NCBI GenBank assembly: GCA_913060815.1
Contig: CAJXSZ010000001.1
Span: 369,645-433,644, forward strand
Length of the DNA stretch: 64,000 nt
DNA from: an uncultured Sulfitobacter sp.
Lineage (GTDB): Bacteria; Pseudomonadota; Alphaproteobacteria; Rhodobacterales; Rhodobacteraceae
Direction of reading: 5' to 3'
The position numbers and the translations under genes were made by a program. The notes beneath the pieces are model-generated. The model searched no databases. It was not told where the DNA came from and saw only the letters and a program-made list of their open reading frames with translations. Below are positions 29,887-38,677 of this stretch, one piece after another (within the stretch, counting starts at the first letter, position 1; each line of letters opens with the position of its first letter).

Positions 29887-31680
29887 CTAGGCCGAATGCG
29901 CTGGGATTTTGCGCAAGCAAATCTGTATTTCGATCTGCGCGCCTGCGCTTACACCGTCAAAAGACTTGGGTACTGAACCTGTGTCGGGGCGCAAGAATAC
30001 GCCGCTAGAGGCACAGGCGACTTCGATAGCGTTATTGCTTATATCCTCCACCGAGAAGCCATGCCCGTCTTGAGAAACCCCTGCGGCCACGCGAAAAACG
30101 CGCCCGTCGGCCACGGTCTTTAGTTTGATGTAAACGACTTCGAAATCAGTGGTTTCCAAGTCGTGTTCGAACCTGAAACGCGCATCAACGCGTATTGGCG
30201 TCCAGCTGGATGTGTAGTGGGTATGCACGCCGCTTGGCGTTGAGAGGCTACCATCCGCATGCCCCCGAAACGCTTCCACCAGACTGTCGGTGTCTTTGCC
30301 CTTGCCAGAGGCATAGCCCACGATGTCAGCAGTATAATTGCCGTCCGCGCCGCTGGTCTTGACCACCGTGAGCGCCCCGCCAGCACCGTAGCTATGCGTT
30401 TTACTATCGGGATCGTCATTCCTCCCACCGGGAATTTGGAGCAGGTGGCCCACTTCGAGATTAGCAGGAATATTAGTGCCGTATCGGTCATCGACGATGC
30501 GGTCTGTGACCCAATAGGGCCCCGTGCTGGTGCTGCCGTCGGCGTTCAATTCAATGCTCTTGAACGAGGTCCGTGTCCCTTCTAGCGGGTCGAGCGCGGA
30601 GACGTGGTGGCGGGTGTGGGTGGGAATGGAGGCAAGCCTTGCTTGGTAGGGCGTTGCCACGGTTATTGCCCCAAGTGCCACGAAGTCTTTTGCAACATGG
30701 TCCCAGCGCGTGATCTTTACCTGATCGCTGCCATCGGTGAAACGCACCAACGGGTAGGTAAGATCGGTCACTGCCGTCTCGGCATGACCCGGGATGTGCA
30801 CGCCTGCATTTATGAACGTGCAGCCGTTATGCGCGACACTGTGCATGTCGGATTGTTTGGTGGCGGTATCTCCCATGACATGACCGCTAAACCATGCGGA
30901 CACGGGGTGCTGCTTCATGTGATCGGTAAAGCGCTGGCTTTGGCTGATGTATTGATCACTTAGCGGGTTTGAAGAGGTCGCCATTCCCGTTCCGAACACG
31001 GGCTGGTGGCTGAACACAAATTTGTTGAAACCCGCGTGGTTCTCGATGACCTGAGTGTACCAGTCGAAAACATAGTCGGTGATGATGCCTTCGGTGCCTT
31101 CCCCCATATCGCCAAGATAGATAAACAGGAAATTCCCCCAGATTTCATAGTAAAACGTTTTCTGGAAATAGCGTTTAAAATGGTAGAAGGGATCGCCTTC
31201 TTCTGGCGCAGTGCGTTCGCTCAGAGGTCTGTAGTCGCGGTCGTGATTGCCCGGGATCGGGCTGATGTAAGCGACGCCGCTGCCTTCAAGATCCGCAATC
31301 ACATCAGGAAAATCGTAGTAGGGCACTTTGTTCGAAGCCAGCTCGGCCGCATCGGGAGGGCCGCGGTCGATGATGTCACCCCCTACGACCAAATGGTTCA
31401 CACTTGGATGGTGGACCCGCAGTTCGTTCAAGATATCGCGGCAAATCTGGACCTGATCGGGAAACCCGCCAGCATGGCTTTTGTGATCGGGATTGGCGTC
31501 GGGTTGCAGGTCCTGCATGACCGCGATTGTGCGCTGCTGCGGCTGGTCAACGAGCAGCTCGCGCCCTTCTTGGGTGGGGCGGTCGCCGTCAGTCTGCACC
31601 GTCACCCCGTTTTGCGCTGCATTTGCCATGGAGGCAGGGGCCAACGCCGCACCCGTTGCCAGAAATTTACGGCGATCCAT
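29887..31680 (-). CDS. Exported metallophosphoesterase (Tat signal)
   Basis: A 597-residue calcineurin-like phosphoesterase. MDRRKFLATGAALAPASMANA is a twin-arginine-type leader. Metal motifs in order: MQDLQPD (D-x-Q instead of D-x-H, about 57), GGDIIDRG (about 100), GNHDRDY (about 144), FSHQPVFG (about 224) and FSGHVMG (about 268). The GHxH site reads GHVM, so the last ligand may differ. The C-terminal 250 residues are unlike the catalytic core and contain THxxTSSWTPIRVDARFRFEHDLE, perhaps a carbohydrate-binding or adhesion-like domain. Substrate may be a phosphodiester or phosphomonoester in the periplasm. It has no operon partner. Confidence 0.82.
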   Translation of the reverse strand: MDRRKFLATGAALAPASMANAAQNGVTVQTDGDRPTQEGRELLVDQPQQRTIAVMQDLQPDANPDHKSHAGGFPDQVQICRDILNELRVHHPSVNHLVVGGDIIDRGPPDAAELASNKVPYYDFPDVIADLEGSGVAYISPIPGNHDRDYRPLSERTAPEEGDPFYHFKRYFQKTFYYEIWGNFLFIYLGDMGEGTEGIITDYVFDWYTQVIENHAGFNKFVFSHQPVFGTGMATSSNPLSDQYISQSQRFTDHMKQHPVSAWFSGHVMGDTATKQSDMHSVAHNGCTFINAGVHIPGHAETAVTDLTYPLVRFTDGSDQVKITRWDHVAKDFVALGAITVATPYQARLASIPTHTRHHVSALDPLEGTRTSFKSIELNADGSTSTGPYWVTDRIVDDRYGTNIPANLEVGHLLQIPGGRNDDPDSKTHSYGAGGALTVVKTSGADGNYTADIVGYASGKGKDTDSLVEAFRGHADGSLSTPSGVHTHYTSSWTPIRVDARFRFEHDLETTDFEVVYIKLKTVADGRVFRVAAGVSQDGHGFSVEDISNNAIEVACASSGVFLRPDTGSVPKSFDGVSAGAQIEIQICLRKIPAHSA

Positions 31681-32360
31681 CGATTAACTCCTGTAAGTGC
31701 AGGACACGCCCACATGGCCCGACAACCTGTTTGGTAACCACTAATAGTGACTACACCAAAAACTGAAAGGAATTTGCATGTTCCACGATTCTCTGTTGTC
31801 CGTTGGGCTCTTTGCTAATTTCTCGGTCCCCAGCTTGGCCTGCGCGCGCAGCATCGAAGAACATAAACAGTCCTAGATTGGTGATTGGTAGGTATCGAAC
31901 GGATTTGGCATGCTCCGCTTCGACGGGCGCACTACTCCTCATCCTGCTGGAAACAGTACGTCCGCCACAATCGAACTTACAAAAACTGGCCTGCTCGTTT
32001 CAGGAGGTGCCGCTACGGGAACCCAAGCCATTCAGTTTGTCGCGGATGCCAGCTTCGTCCTGCACGCCCCGAGCCGGACCATCTTGAACCAAGGTGCCGC
32101 GTGGTTCGACGAAAACCCTTGGATCATCACCGGTGAAGAGCCTGCTGTTGTCGCAGGCTACGCGGAGGGTCAAATGCTGGTTCGAATTCGGGTTTCGGAG
32201 GCTTTCCGAGACTCTGAAGGGCCTGTGCAAACTTCGGCCGCAACGGGAGTTGCCGCGGCGCGGCCATGGATGCCCGCTTATTAGAAATATCTTGATTTAT
32301 TATCTGATTCACTCTCATCCTGTGAGAACACTTCTCGTGTAACAAGAGCGATCATTCTAA
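31681..32360. other. Gene-poor interval before iclR (680 bp)
   Basis: Apart from one 124-codon ORF listed separately, I see no recognisable gene, RNA or repeat here. It probably holds promoters of the phosphoesterase (leftward) and the IclR gene (rightward). Confidence 0.5.
31910..32284 (+). CDS. Small hypothetical protein
   Basis: A 124-codon ORF with protein-like composition (GLLVSGGAATGTQAIQFVADASFVLHAP and MLVRIRVSEAFRDS are plausible beta/alpha stretches) but no family I recognise. The upstream ribosome site is weak (AACGGA). It may be a real lineage-specific gene, a fragment, or chance. Confidence 0.3.
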   Translation: MLRFDGRTTPHPAGNSTSATIELTKTGLLVSGGAATGTQAIQFVADASFVLHAPSRTILNQGAAWFDENPWIITGEEPAVVAGYAEGQMLVRIRVSEAFRDSEGPVQTSAATGVAAARPWMPAY

Positions 32361-33119
32361 ATGCATCTCGAACGTCTCATCAGCTTGCTCGAAATTATTG
32401 CCGTCATCGGTCGCCCCGTTTCTGCGACAGAAGTTCAAGGCGCCAGCGGTCTACCGAAGCCGACATGTTATCGGCTGGTGCAAACCTTGCATGGGCAGGG
32501 GTTGATCGAAGACCCGAATGATGACGGGCGTTACGTGATCGGCGAGAAATTGATACGGATCGCTCTGCTGGGCAAGTCGGATGTAGACGTACGGCGCGTG
32601 GCCGCTCCGTTGCTGAAGGGCGCGGCCACAGTGTTTAACGAAACAGTGTTTCTTGCGCGCTTCCGTGACAGCAAGGTTGAAATTATCCACGTGGAAACGC
32701 CGGACGACCCCGCACGCGCCTTTATCCATCCGGGCATCGGAGAACGCCCGTTGCACGCATGTTCATGCTCCAAGGCCATCGCCGCTTTTGCAGAAACCGA
32801 ATTTCAGGAAACGATCATGCAGGGCAGCCTGCAGGCCTATACGGATCATACGAAGACAACGCGCGACGATCTGCTGGCGGAGTTTGACGTGATCCGCCGT
32901 CAAGGATTTGCGGACTGCGACCAAGAGATTGATATAGGGATATCCAGTGTCGCGGCCCCCGTGACTATAGGTAATATTGGCGCCACTTTTAGCGTAGGCG
33001 CGGTTGGTCCGGTTCGGCGTTTCGCAACGGACTACAGACACAATATCGGGCACCAGTTGACGCAACTTGCGACAAAGATCAGCGGTGCCATCCAACTATG
33101 CAATGTGGGCGAGGTTTGA
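32361..33119 (+). CDS. IclR-family transcriptional regulator (selenium-binding-protein locus)
   Basis: A 252-residue IclR-type regulator. The winged helix spans about 1-60, with SATEVQGASGLPKPTCYRLVQTLHGQGLIED as the recognition region. The effector domain includes ARAFIHPGIGERPLHACSCSKAIAAFAE and the closing FSVGAVGPVRRF. It precedes the selenium-binding-protein gene by 66 bp on the same strand, and that gap holds two small hairpins. It most likely controls that gene and the following membrane protein in response to an aromatic or small carboxylate ligand, as is usual for the family. The ligand is unknown. Confidence 0.88.
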   Translation: MHLERLISLLEIIAVIGRPVSATEVQGASGLPKPTCYRLVQTLHGQGLIEDPNDDGRYVIGEKLIRIALLGKSDVDVRRVAAPLLKGAATVFNETVFLARFRDSKVEIIHVETPDDPARAFIHPGIGERPLHACSCSKAIAAFAETEFQETIMQGSLQAYTDHTKTTRDDLLAEFDVIRRQGFADCDQEIDIGISSVAAPVTIGNIGATFSVGAVGPVRRFATDYRHNIGHQLTQLATKISGAIQLCNVGEV

Positions 33120-33134
33120 GGAGGCCAAGGCCAC

Positions 33135-33163
33135 GGTTGTATCACAACCCCATGGAGGTGGGG
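33135..33163 (+). promoter_or_regulatory. Tandem hairpins in leader of selenium-binding-protein gene
   Basis: GGTTGT-atc-ACAACC (33135-33149) is followed at once by CCCCA-tggagg-TGGGG (33148-33163). They end 23 bp before the ATG, just upstream of an AGGGAGGA ribosome site. They could be an operator, a weak terminator or an mRNA-stability element. Confidence 0.35.
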
Positions 33164-33185
33164 AAAATCCTAGGGAGGAATACAA

Positions 33186-34592
33186 ATGAATAAACCGATG
33201 AAACCGGACCCAACATTTCACGCATCAGCCAAGCTCGCGATGGAAGCGCCGCCAGAAAATTTCGCCTTTACGGTGATGCTTGGCAAAGACAAGGATCAGC
33301 ATGACGGGATTGCTGTGATCGATCTGCGCGATGGTTCAGACACCTACGGGGAGATCGTCCATACCGTGATGACCGAAACCACGGGTGATGAGTTCCACCA
33401 CTTTGGCTGGAACGCTTGTTCATCCTCGCTGTCGCCGTTATCCGGCCACGCATTTCTGGAACGCAGGTATCTGATTGTGCCTGGCATCCGCTCTTCGCGC
33501 ATCTTTATCTTTGACGTCAAAGAGCCACTCAAGGCGCATATCCACAAGATAATCGAGCCCGAAGAGTTATTCGAGAAAACAGGCTACTCGCGGCCGCACA
33601 CAATTCACTGCGGGCCTGAGGGCATCTACGTCTCAACGCTCGGCGGCGGCGGTGAGGACGGGACAGACGGCCCGCCGGGCATTTTCATCATGGATTGCGA
33701 GACGTTCGAGATCATCGGCCGCTATGAGTTGGACCGCGGCCCGCAGGACAAGCACTATGATTTCTGGTGGAACCTGCCGCAGGATTACATGGTCAGCTCC
33801 GAATGGGGTCTGCCGCCGCAATATGAAAACGGTGTTGTAGCCGAGGACCTTTTGTCCAACAAATACGGCCATTCTATCCACTTCTGGGATTTGCGCGCGC
33901 GCAAAAACATCCAGACCATAGATTTTGGCGAAAACTACCAGATGGCGCTGGAAATCCGACCCGCCCATGATCCCGCAAAATCCTACGGGTTCTGCGGTGT
34001 GGTGGTGGATACAACCAATCTGCAAGGCGCGATCTTTACTTGGTGGCGCGATGATGACGGTGTGTGGCAGTCCAAAAAGACCATCACCATTGATCCGCGC
34101 CCCGAAGACCCCGAGAACCTGCCCGAATTGCTCAAAGGGTTTGGTGCGGTGCCACCGCTGGTGACCGACATCGATCTCAGCCTCGATGACAAATATCTAT
34201 ATGTCGCCTGCTGGGGGCTGGGCGAGATGCATCAATACGATGTATCGGACCCGATGAACCCTGTGCTGAACGGCAAGGTGGAATTGGGCGGCATCGCCAC
34301 CGAGCACAAACACCCCAACGGCAAGGAAGTGATCTATGGCCCGCAAATGGTCGAGATCAGCCGTGACGGCAAGCGCGTCTACTGGACCAACTCGCTGTAT
34401 TCCACGTGGGATGACCAGTTCTATCCGCATCAGGAGGGGGGGCAGATGGTCATGGCCAATGTGGGCGAGGATGGCAGCTTCGCGCTTGATCCCGACTTCT
34501 ACATCGACTTCCCGGAGAACACGCGCGCGCACCAGATCCGTCTGGAAGGCGGTGACTGTTCAACCGACAGCTTCTGCTATCCGTCGGTATAA
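33186..34592 (+). CDS. Selenium-binding protein SBP56 / methanethiol-oxidase family
   Basis: A 468-residue beta-propeller protein of the SBP56 family. Bacterial members characterised as MtoX oxidise methanethiol to formaldehyde, sulfide and peroxide with copper. Visible are HHFGWNACSSSL (about 61), with the Cys region conserved in the family, RPHTIHCGPEGIYVSTLGG (about 136), DFWWNLPQDYMVSSEWG, HDPAKSYGFCGVVV and the C-terminal HQIRLEGGDCSTD. There is no signal peptide, whereas the Hyphomicrobium MtoX is exported, so a cytosolic role is likely. ATG 33186 follows AGGGAGGA. It is in an operon with an IclR regulator and a small membrane protein. Whether it truly acts on methanethiol is inference. 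Confidence 0.85.
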   Translation: MNKPMKPDPTFHASAKLAMEAPPENFAFTVMLGKDKDQHDGIAVIDLRDGSDTYGEIVHTVMTETTGDEFHHFGWNACSSSLSPLSGHAFLERRYLIVPGIRSSRIFIFDVKEPLKAHIHKIIEPEELFEKTGYSRPHTIHCGPEGIYVSTLGGGGEDGTDGPPGIFIMDCETFEIIGRYELDRGPQDKHYDFWWNLPQDYMVSSEWGLPPQYENGVVAEDLLSNKYGHSIHFWDLRARKNIQTIDFGENYQMALEIRPAHDPAKSYGFCGVVVDTTNLQGAIFTWWRDDDGVWQSKKTITIDPRPEDPENLPELLKGFGAVPPLVTDIDLSLDDKYLYVACWGLGEMHQYDVSDPMNPVLNGKVELGGIATEHKHPNGKEVIYGPQMVEISRDGKRVYWTNSLYSTWDDQFYPHQEGGQMVMANVGEDGSFALDPDFYIDFPENTRAHQIRLEGGDCSTDSFCYPSV

Positions 34593-34595
34593 TTG

Positions 34596-35279
34596 ATGGA
34601 AGACATGACATTGACGGCCCTTTGGTGGGCCGTCATTTTTTCGGGCATCTATCACGGCGTCAATCCTGGGATGGGTTGGCCTCTGGCCGTTTCAGCGGCC
34701 CTGTTCGAGCGTAAAAAATCCGCAATGGCCAAGGCGCTGGCTATGCTGGCGACGGGTCATTTCCTCGCCATGATCGTCATATTGCTCCCGTTCTCTCTGT
34801 TGTCTTTTCTCGTCGACTTCGAACGCGAAATCCGCATCGGGGCAGGCGTCCTTGTCATCGCAATGGGGCTCTATCTATTTATTAACCGCCGTCATCCGAA
34901 AATCCTTGCGCGGGTGCATCCGGCCAAGCTGGGCCTATGGTCGTTTCTGGCCGCCACTGCGCATGGCGCGGGATTGATGCTGGTCCCCATTTATCTCGGC
35001 ATTTGCGGCCTATTGGTCCCTGGAGAAAGCGTTTCCGAAACGGGGCACGCTGCTGCACAATCGCTCATGGGGAACAACGTGATGACTGCCCTTCTGGTGG
35101 CCGTAACCCATACTTTTGCCATGACCTTTGCAGGGGCTGGGATCGCTGTCTTTGTCTATGCTTGGTTCGGTTTGAAATTCATCTCGAAGAGCTGGTTCAA
35201 CCTTGATTTGGTCTGGGCGCTGAGCCTTATCGTCGTTGGTGCATTTGGTATATATTCTGCCTTTGCGGTCCATCATTGA
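34596..35279 (+). CDS. Polytopic membrane protein with conserved histidines
   Basis: A 227-residue integral membrane protein with about six hydrophobic segments. It has His residues at helix ends: YHGVNPGMGW (about 19), TGHFLAM, TAHGAGLMLVPI (about 130) and VTHTFAMTFAG (about 175). This spacing recalls metal or small-molecule carriers of the NiCoT/NicO or UreH type, but no diagnostic H-x4-D-H motif is present. The ORF track starts at a TTG one codon earlier. It begins 3 bp after the selenium-binding-protein stop, so the two are surely co-transcribed; metal supply or export of a sulfur compound is plausible. Confidence 0.65.
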   Translation: MEDMTLTALWWAVIFSGIYHGVNPGMGWPLAVSAALFERKKSAMAKALAMLATGHFLAMIVILLPFSLLSFLVDFEREIRIGAGVLVIAMGLYLFINRRHPKILARVHPAKLGLWSFLAATAHGAGLMLVPIYLGICGLLVPGESVSETGHAAAQSLMGNNVMTALLVAVTHTFAMTFAGAGIAVFVYAWFGLKFISKSWFNLDLVWALSLIVVGAFGIYSAFAVHH

Positions 35280-36122
35280 AAGGAGATCTACGCTTTCGGG
35301 TACATAGAAGGCGGGGGTAAGCAGGCTTGAAATTCAGGAGCCTGATCCCAAAAGATCAGCCCTCGTAAATGGCTGGTTCATTAGAAGCGTTCCTCAAGCG
35401 AGCGCGCAGTGCTGCAACTGCGGAAAATGCTGCGCGAGAGACAGGCGTCACCCCAACGCGCACCGGAAAACAAGCATTCTCTACATGAGCGACAGAGTAA
35501 ACAGCCTCGCAAACACAGCGTGTTTTCAGACGCGAAGCGGATCAGGGCTCGAGGTATGTGTATTTGGGGGTTATCGGATGGATGACGCTTGAGCAGAGGA
35601 GCGGCAGTTCCGGATTAGCGAAGGCCATTTCGCCTTGCGGACCGATACGAACATCAAGCTGGAAGGATCGAAGGCTTGTCTTTGCAGCAAATGCTCTTCC
35701 AAGCGAGTGTAGATGACAGCAGAGGGGTATCTGAAGGCCAGCCTGCAAAGTGACGGAAATTTCTATCAAGCTATTTGAAAAATTGAGATGGCCCAAGCGT
35801 CCTCATATTAGGTTTATAAACGTTTGAATTATTAACATTAAATCTATTGTAACCGAACTGATACGCCATTGATAACTCCGAATTCTTCTTACTGACTGAA
35901 AATTGGGATACTGGGTGTTGAACGTTAGGTGAATTTGACCAGTACGTGTTCAGCTTACCCAAGCACGTCAAATGGGACCTTGGCGCAAACTGTGACGAAG
36001 GTCCGGTTCGAGCCTAAATTTGAAGGTCGAGAAGGGAGCTGTTTTTGAGAATGAAAACTGTGCATGACGTAATCTGGTGAGGAGTATTTGAAGTATTCCC
36101 GTTTGCCCTAATGCACCGAGAC
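35280..36122. other. 843-bp interval without a clear gene
   Basis: No recognisable gene. It holds a 39-codon ORF at 35369-35488 (MAGSLEAFLKRARSAATAEN...), a small hairpin CTGATC-N6-GATCAG at 35342, and AT-rich DNA near 35770-35900 that looks degenerate. It may be a relic of a lost gene between two operons ending here. Confidence 0.5.
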
Positions 36123-37025
36123 CTAGATGCGACAAAGGCTCCAATCGGGAAATAGGCACGCACGCCTGACGAACGGCTTTGTTTCATAACCCGAGAATAG
36201 TCCATCCTGCGTAACCAGAACGGTGCGCCACTCCCGCGCGGCGGCCCCCAGAATATCCGTATGAAGCGTGTCTCCACACATCGCGATCCGGTTCGTCGGG
36301 GTCGTCGGGAGTGAGGCCTCAATCAGATCATAGACTTCAGGAAACGGTTTGCCGAAAAATTGCACATGGTCAGGGAAGGTGTCTGCGATGAGGTGGCCAA
36401 AATACCCCGGCTCGACCGAGAACCCGTCATCACGGGGCGCGGCAAGATCAGCGTTCGCGATTAACAGTGGGCGCGGATTACGCTGCATGGCGGCTTCCAA
36501 CAACGCCTGCCGCGAAGCAGTCCAATCAGCCGCTGAAAGGAATAGAAACTGGTCCACTAGGTCATAGTCGGCGGCAGTGTCCGTTAAGCGTGTGGACTTA
36601 TGCGGTAGATCGTCGAGTTGGTCTGCATCGGCGGTAATTACGCCCCAGTGTCCTTCGCCCATCGCATCAAGGGCGGCTTGCCGGCTTGTGATGATCTCAT
36701 CATCCTCGACCCGCAGGCCGAGCTGTTTGAATTTGGCGATCGCACCGCAGCGGTCATAGCTGGCGGCGTTGGTCAGGATACGAATAGCGCAGCCCCGCGT
36801 GCGGAGCTGGTCAAGGCGCTCGTCCGCGCCGGGGATGAGCGTTTCACCGACATTCAGCACGCCAAAGGCATCGAAGACGAAGGCGTCGACTTGATCAGCA
36901 ATATCCAGCAGCGAGTTGATGTCCAAGGTGTTCGGTTGGGTCGTGACCTGTGGCAGCCGTGGTCGAATCTCTTCGTAGCGGTCGAAAATTTGGTTGGTGC
37001 TCAACGAGGCATCTGGCTTGGTCAC
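36123..37025 (-). CDS. HAD-superfamily class IIA phosphatase
   Basis: A 300-residue HAD hydrolase of subclass IIA (NagD/glycerol-phosphate phosphatase type). Motif I is FVFDAFGVLN (about 47; the usual DxDGVL reads DAFGVLN), motif II ILTNAASYDR (about 85), with the C2 cap in between and motif IV-like MCGDTLHTDILGA (about 255). Motif I keeps the nucleophile Asp, but the acid/base Asp position is Ala, which is unusual and should be checked. The preferred start is GTG 37025 with AAAGGAC upstream. It is the last gene of the phosphonate-type ABC operon, suggesting it dephosphorylates an imported ester. Confidence 0.8.
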   Translation of the reverse strand: MTKPDASLSTNQIFDRYEEIRPRLPQVTTQPNTLDINSLLDIADQVDAFVFDAFGVLNVGETLIPGADERLDQLRTRGCAIRILTNAASYDRCGAIAKFKQLGLRVEDDEIITSRQAALDAMGEGHWGVITADADQLDDLPHKSTRLTDTAADYDLVDQFLFLSAADWTASRQALLEAAMQRNPRPLLIANADLAAPRDDGFSVEPGYFGHLIADTFPDHVQFFGKPFPEVYDLIEASLPTTPTNRIAMCGDTLHTDILGAAAREWRTVLVTQDGLFSGYETKPFVRRACLFPDWSLCRI

Positions 37026-37091
37026 GTGGTGTGTCCTTTGGACAGGGCAAAACATCAGGGCCGCTGGATGATCCAGCAGCCCTGACAGTTG

Positions 37092-37889
37092 TTAAAGAAG
37101 TTTCTTGCGCAGCGCTGATGAGATCACCTCACCTGCGATGACAAGGGCGAGGATTGTCAGCAGGACCATCGACACCTCTTGCCATTGGAAGGTATCAATC
37201 GCCCCTTGCAGGATGATCCCGATACCGCCTGCGCCAACGAGGCCGAGAACCGTGGATTCACGCAGGTTGATGTCCCAGCGTAGGATGCTGATCGCAAAGA
37301 ACGCGGGCATCACTTGCGGCACGATCCCATACATCACCACTTTGAACCGCGACGCGCCGCAGGCTTCCAGCGCCTCGACCGGAGCGTGGTCGATTTCCTC
37401 AATCGCTTCGCCCAGCAGTTTGCCAAGGAACCCGATTGACCGGAACATGATCGCAATGATCCCCGCAACGATCCCCGGTCCGAAGATGGCTACAAACAGG
37501 AGTGCCCAGATGATCGTGTTGACCGACCGCGACGACACCAGAATGAACCGCCCGATCCAGAGGCATACCACATTCGGCGTGGTATTTTGCGCCGAGATGT
37601 AGGCGACAGGCAGCGACAGCACGACGGCGATCATCGTGGCGATTGTGGCGATGTTGATGGTTTGCCACGTGGCCTCAAGGATCGAGGGCAGGTTGGTCGG
37701 GTCCGGCGGCACCATACGGGCGAACAGGTCGACCAGTTGGATCGGCGCATCCCAGACCCATTCCCAGATCACGTCGATACTGCCCAAAGCCCAAACGACC
37801 ACCAGCGTGATGACTAGCAGCGCAACATAGCGTTTCATCCGTTGGGCAGGGGTAAACCGCGCCCATTCGTGAGTGAATGTCTGTGTCAT
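37092..37889 (-). CDS. phnE: Phosphonate-type ABC permease (PhnE2)
   Basis: A 265-residue inner-membrane permease of the PhnE family, with about six hydrophobic segments and the ATPase-contact region EEIDHAPVEALEACGASRFKVVMYGIVPQV (about 170). RWDINLRESTVLGLVGAGGIG (about 205) is the second family signature. The start overlaps the first permease by 4 bp. Two different permeases imply a heterodimeric channel. The operon is phnD-phnC-phnE1-phnE2-HAD. Confidence 0.92.
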   Translation of the reverse strand: MTQTFTHEWARFTPAQRMKRYVALLVITLVVVWALGSIDVIWEWVWDAPIQLVDLFARMVPPDPTNLPSILEATWQTINIATIATMIAVVLSLPVAYISAQNTTPNVVCLWIGRFILVSSRSVNTIIWALLFVAIFGPGIVAGIIAIMFRSIGFLGKLLGEAIEEIDHAPVEALEACGASRFKVVMYGIVPQVMPAFFAISILRWDINLRESTVLGLVGAGGIGIILQGAIDTFQWQEVSMVLLTILALVIAGEVISSALRKKLL

Positions 37890-38677
37890 GTCATCCGCTT
37901 TCTGATCATGCCGCTGACGGCTTCGGAAATCAGGATCGCCCCGACGATGACCATCGTGATGGCAAGCGCGAAATCGTAATCGTAGCGCCCGAATGCATTG
38001 GCTAGGGTCGCCCCAATGCCGCCCGCGCCAACAATGCCAACCACGGCAGAGGCGCGCAGATTGCTATCGAGCTGATAGATCCCAAGCCCCACAAGGCGCG
38101 GCATGATCTGCGGCAGGATTGCATAGATCATTGTGCTAAAGAACGACGCTCCGACAGAGCGCATGGCCTCGACCTGCCCGAAGTCGATCTCCTCGATCCG
38201 TTCGGCCAGCAGCTTTGCTACAAAGCCGATGGAATAGACGGTCAGCGTCAACGCGCCAGCCAAGGGGCCAAAGCCCACGGCCTTCACAAAGATGATCGCA
38301 ACGATCACAGGGTGGAAACTGCGTGCCAGGATGAACGTACCGCGGCCCAGCAGATAAACCGGCTTGGGCGAGATATTCCGCGCTGCCATGAAAGCCAGCG
38401 GCACCGACAGGATCATCCCCAGCGTAGTGGCAAGGATCGCAATTTTCAGGCTTTCCATGAAGCCCGAAATCAACAAGCCAGAGCGTTCAAAGCTGGGCGG
38501 AAACGCCCCGCTAAAGATGCGCTGTGCCCGTGTAAGGCCTTGGGCTGTGCGTTCCCAATCAATGGGCAGCGTCGCAATGGTCCCGATCACATAGGCCGCG
38601 ACGGCGATATAAAACGCCCACCTCACGATCGGGGACTTGATGAACGGCGGTTTACGCCAGACTGTTTGGGTGGTCAT
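37886..38677 (-). CDS. phnE: Phosphonate-type ABC permease (PhnE1)
   Basis: A 263-residue PhnE-family permease with six hydrophobic segments. Signature regions are EEIDFGQVEAMRSVGASFFSTMIYAILPQIMP (about 165) and QLDSNLRASAVVGIVGAGGIG (about 200). It overlaps the ATPase gene by 4 bp upstream and the second permease by 4 bp downstream, so stoichiometric co-expression is expected. Together with PhnD and PhnC it forms an importer for phosphonates, phosphite or phosphate esters. Confidence 0.92.
   Translation of the reverse strand: MTTQTVWRKPPFIKSPIVRWAFYIAVAAYVIGTIATLPIDWERTAQGLTRAQRIFSGAFPPSFERSGLLISGFMESLKIAILATTLGMILSVPLAFMAARNISPKPVYLLGRGTFILARSFHPVIVAIIFVKAVGFGPLAGALTLTVYSIGFVAKLLAERIEEIDFGQVEAMRSVGASFFSTMIYAILPQIMPRLVGLGIYQLDSNLRASAVVGIVGAGGIGATLANAFGRYDYDFALAITMVIVGAILISEAVSGMIRKRMT

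Noticed and set aside
33186-34592. Firm naming as methanethiol oxidase mtoX
   Set aside because: No signal peptide and none of the usual mtoX neighbours, so only family membership is claimed.
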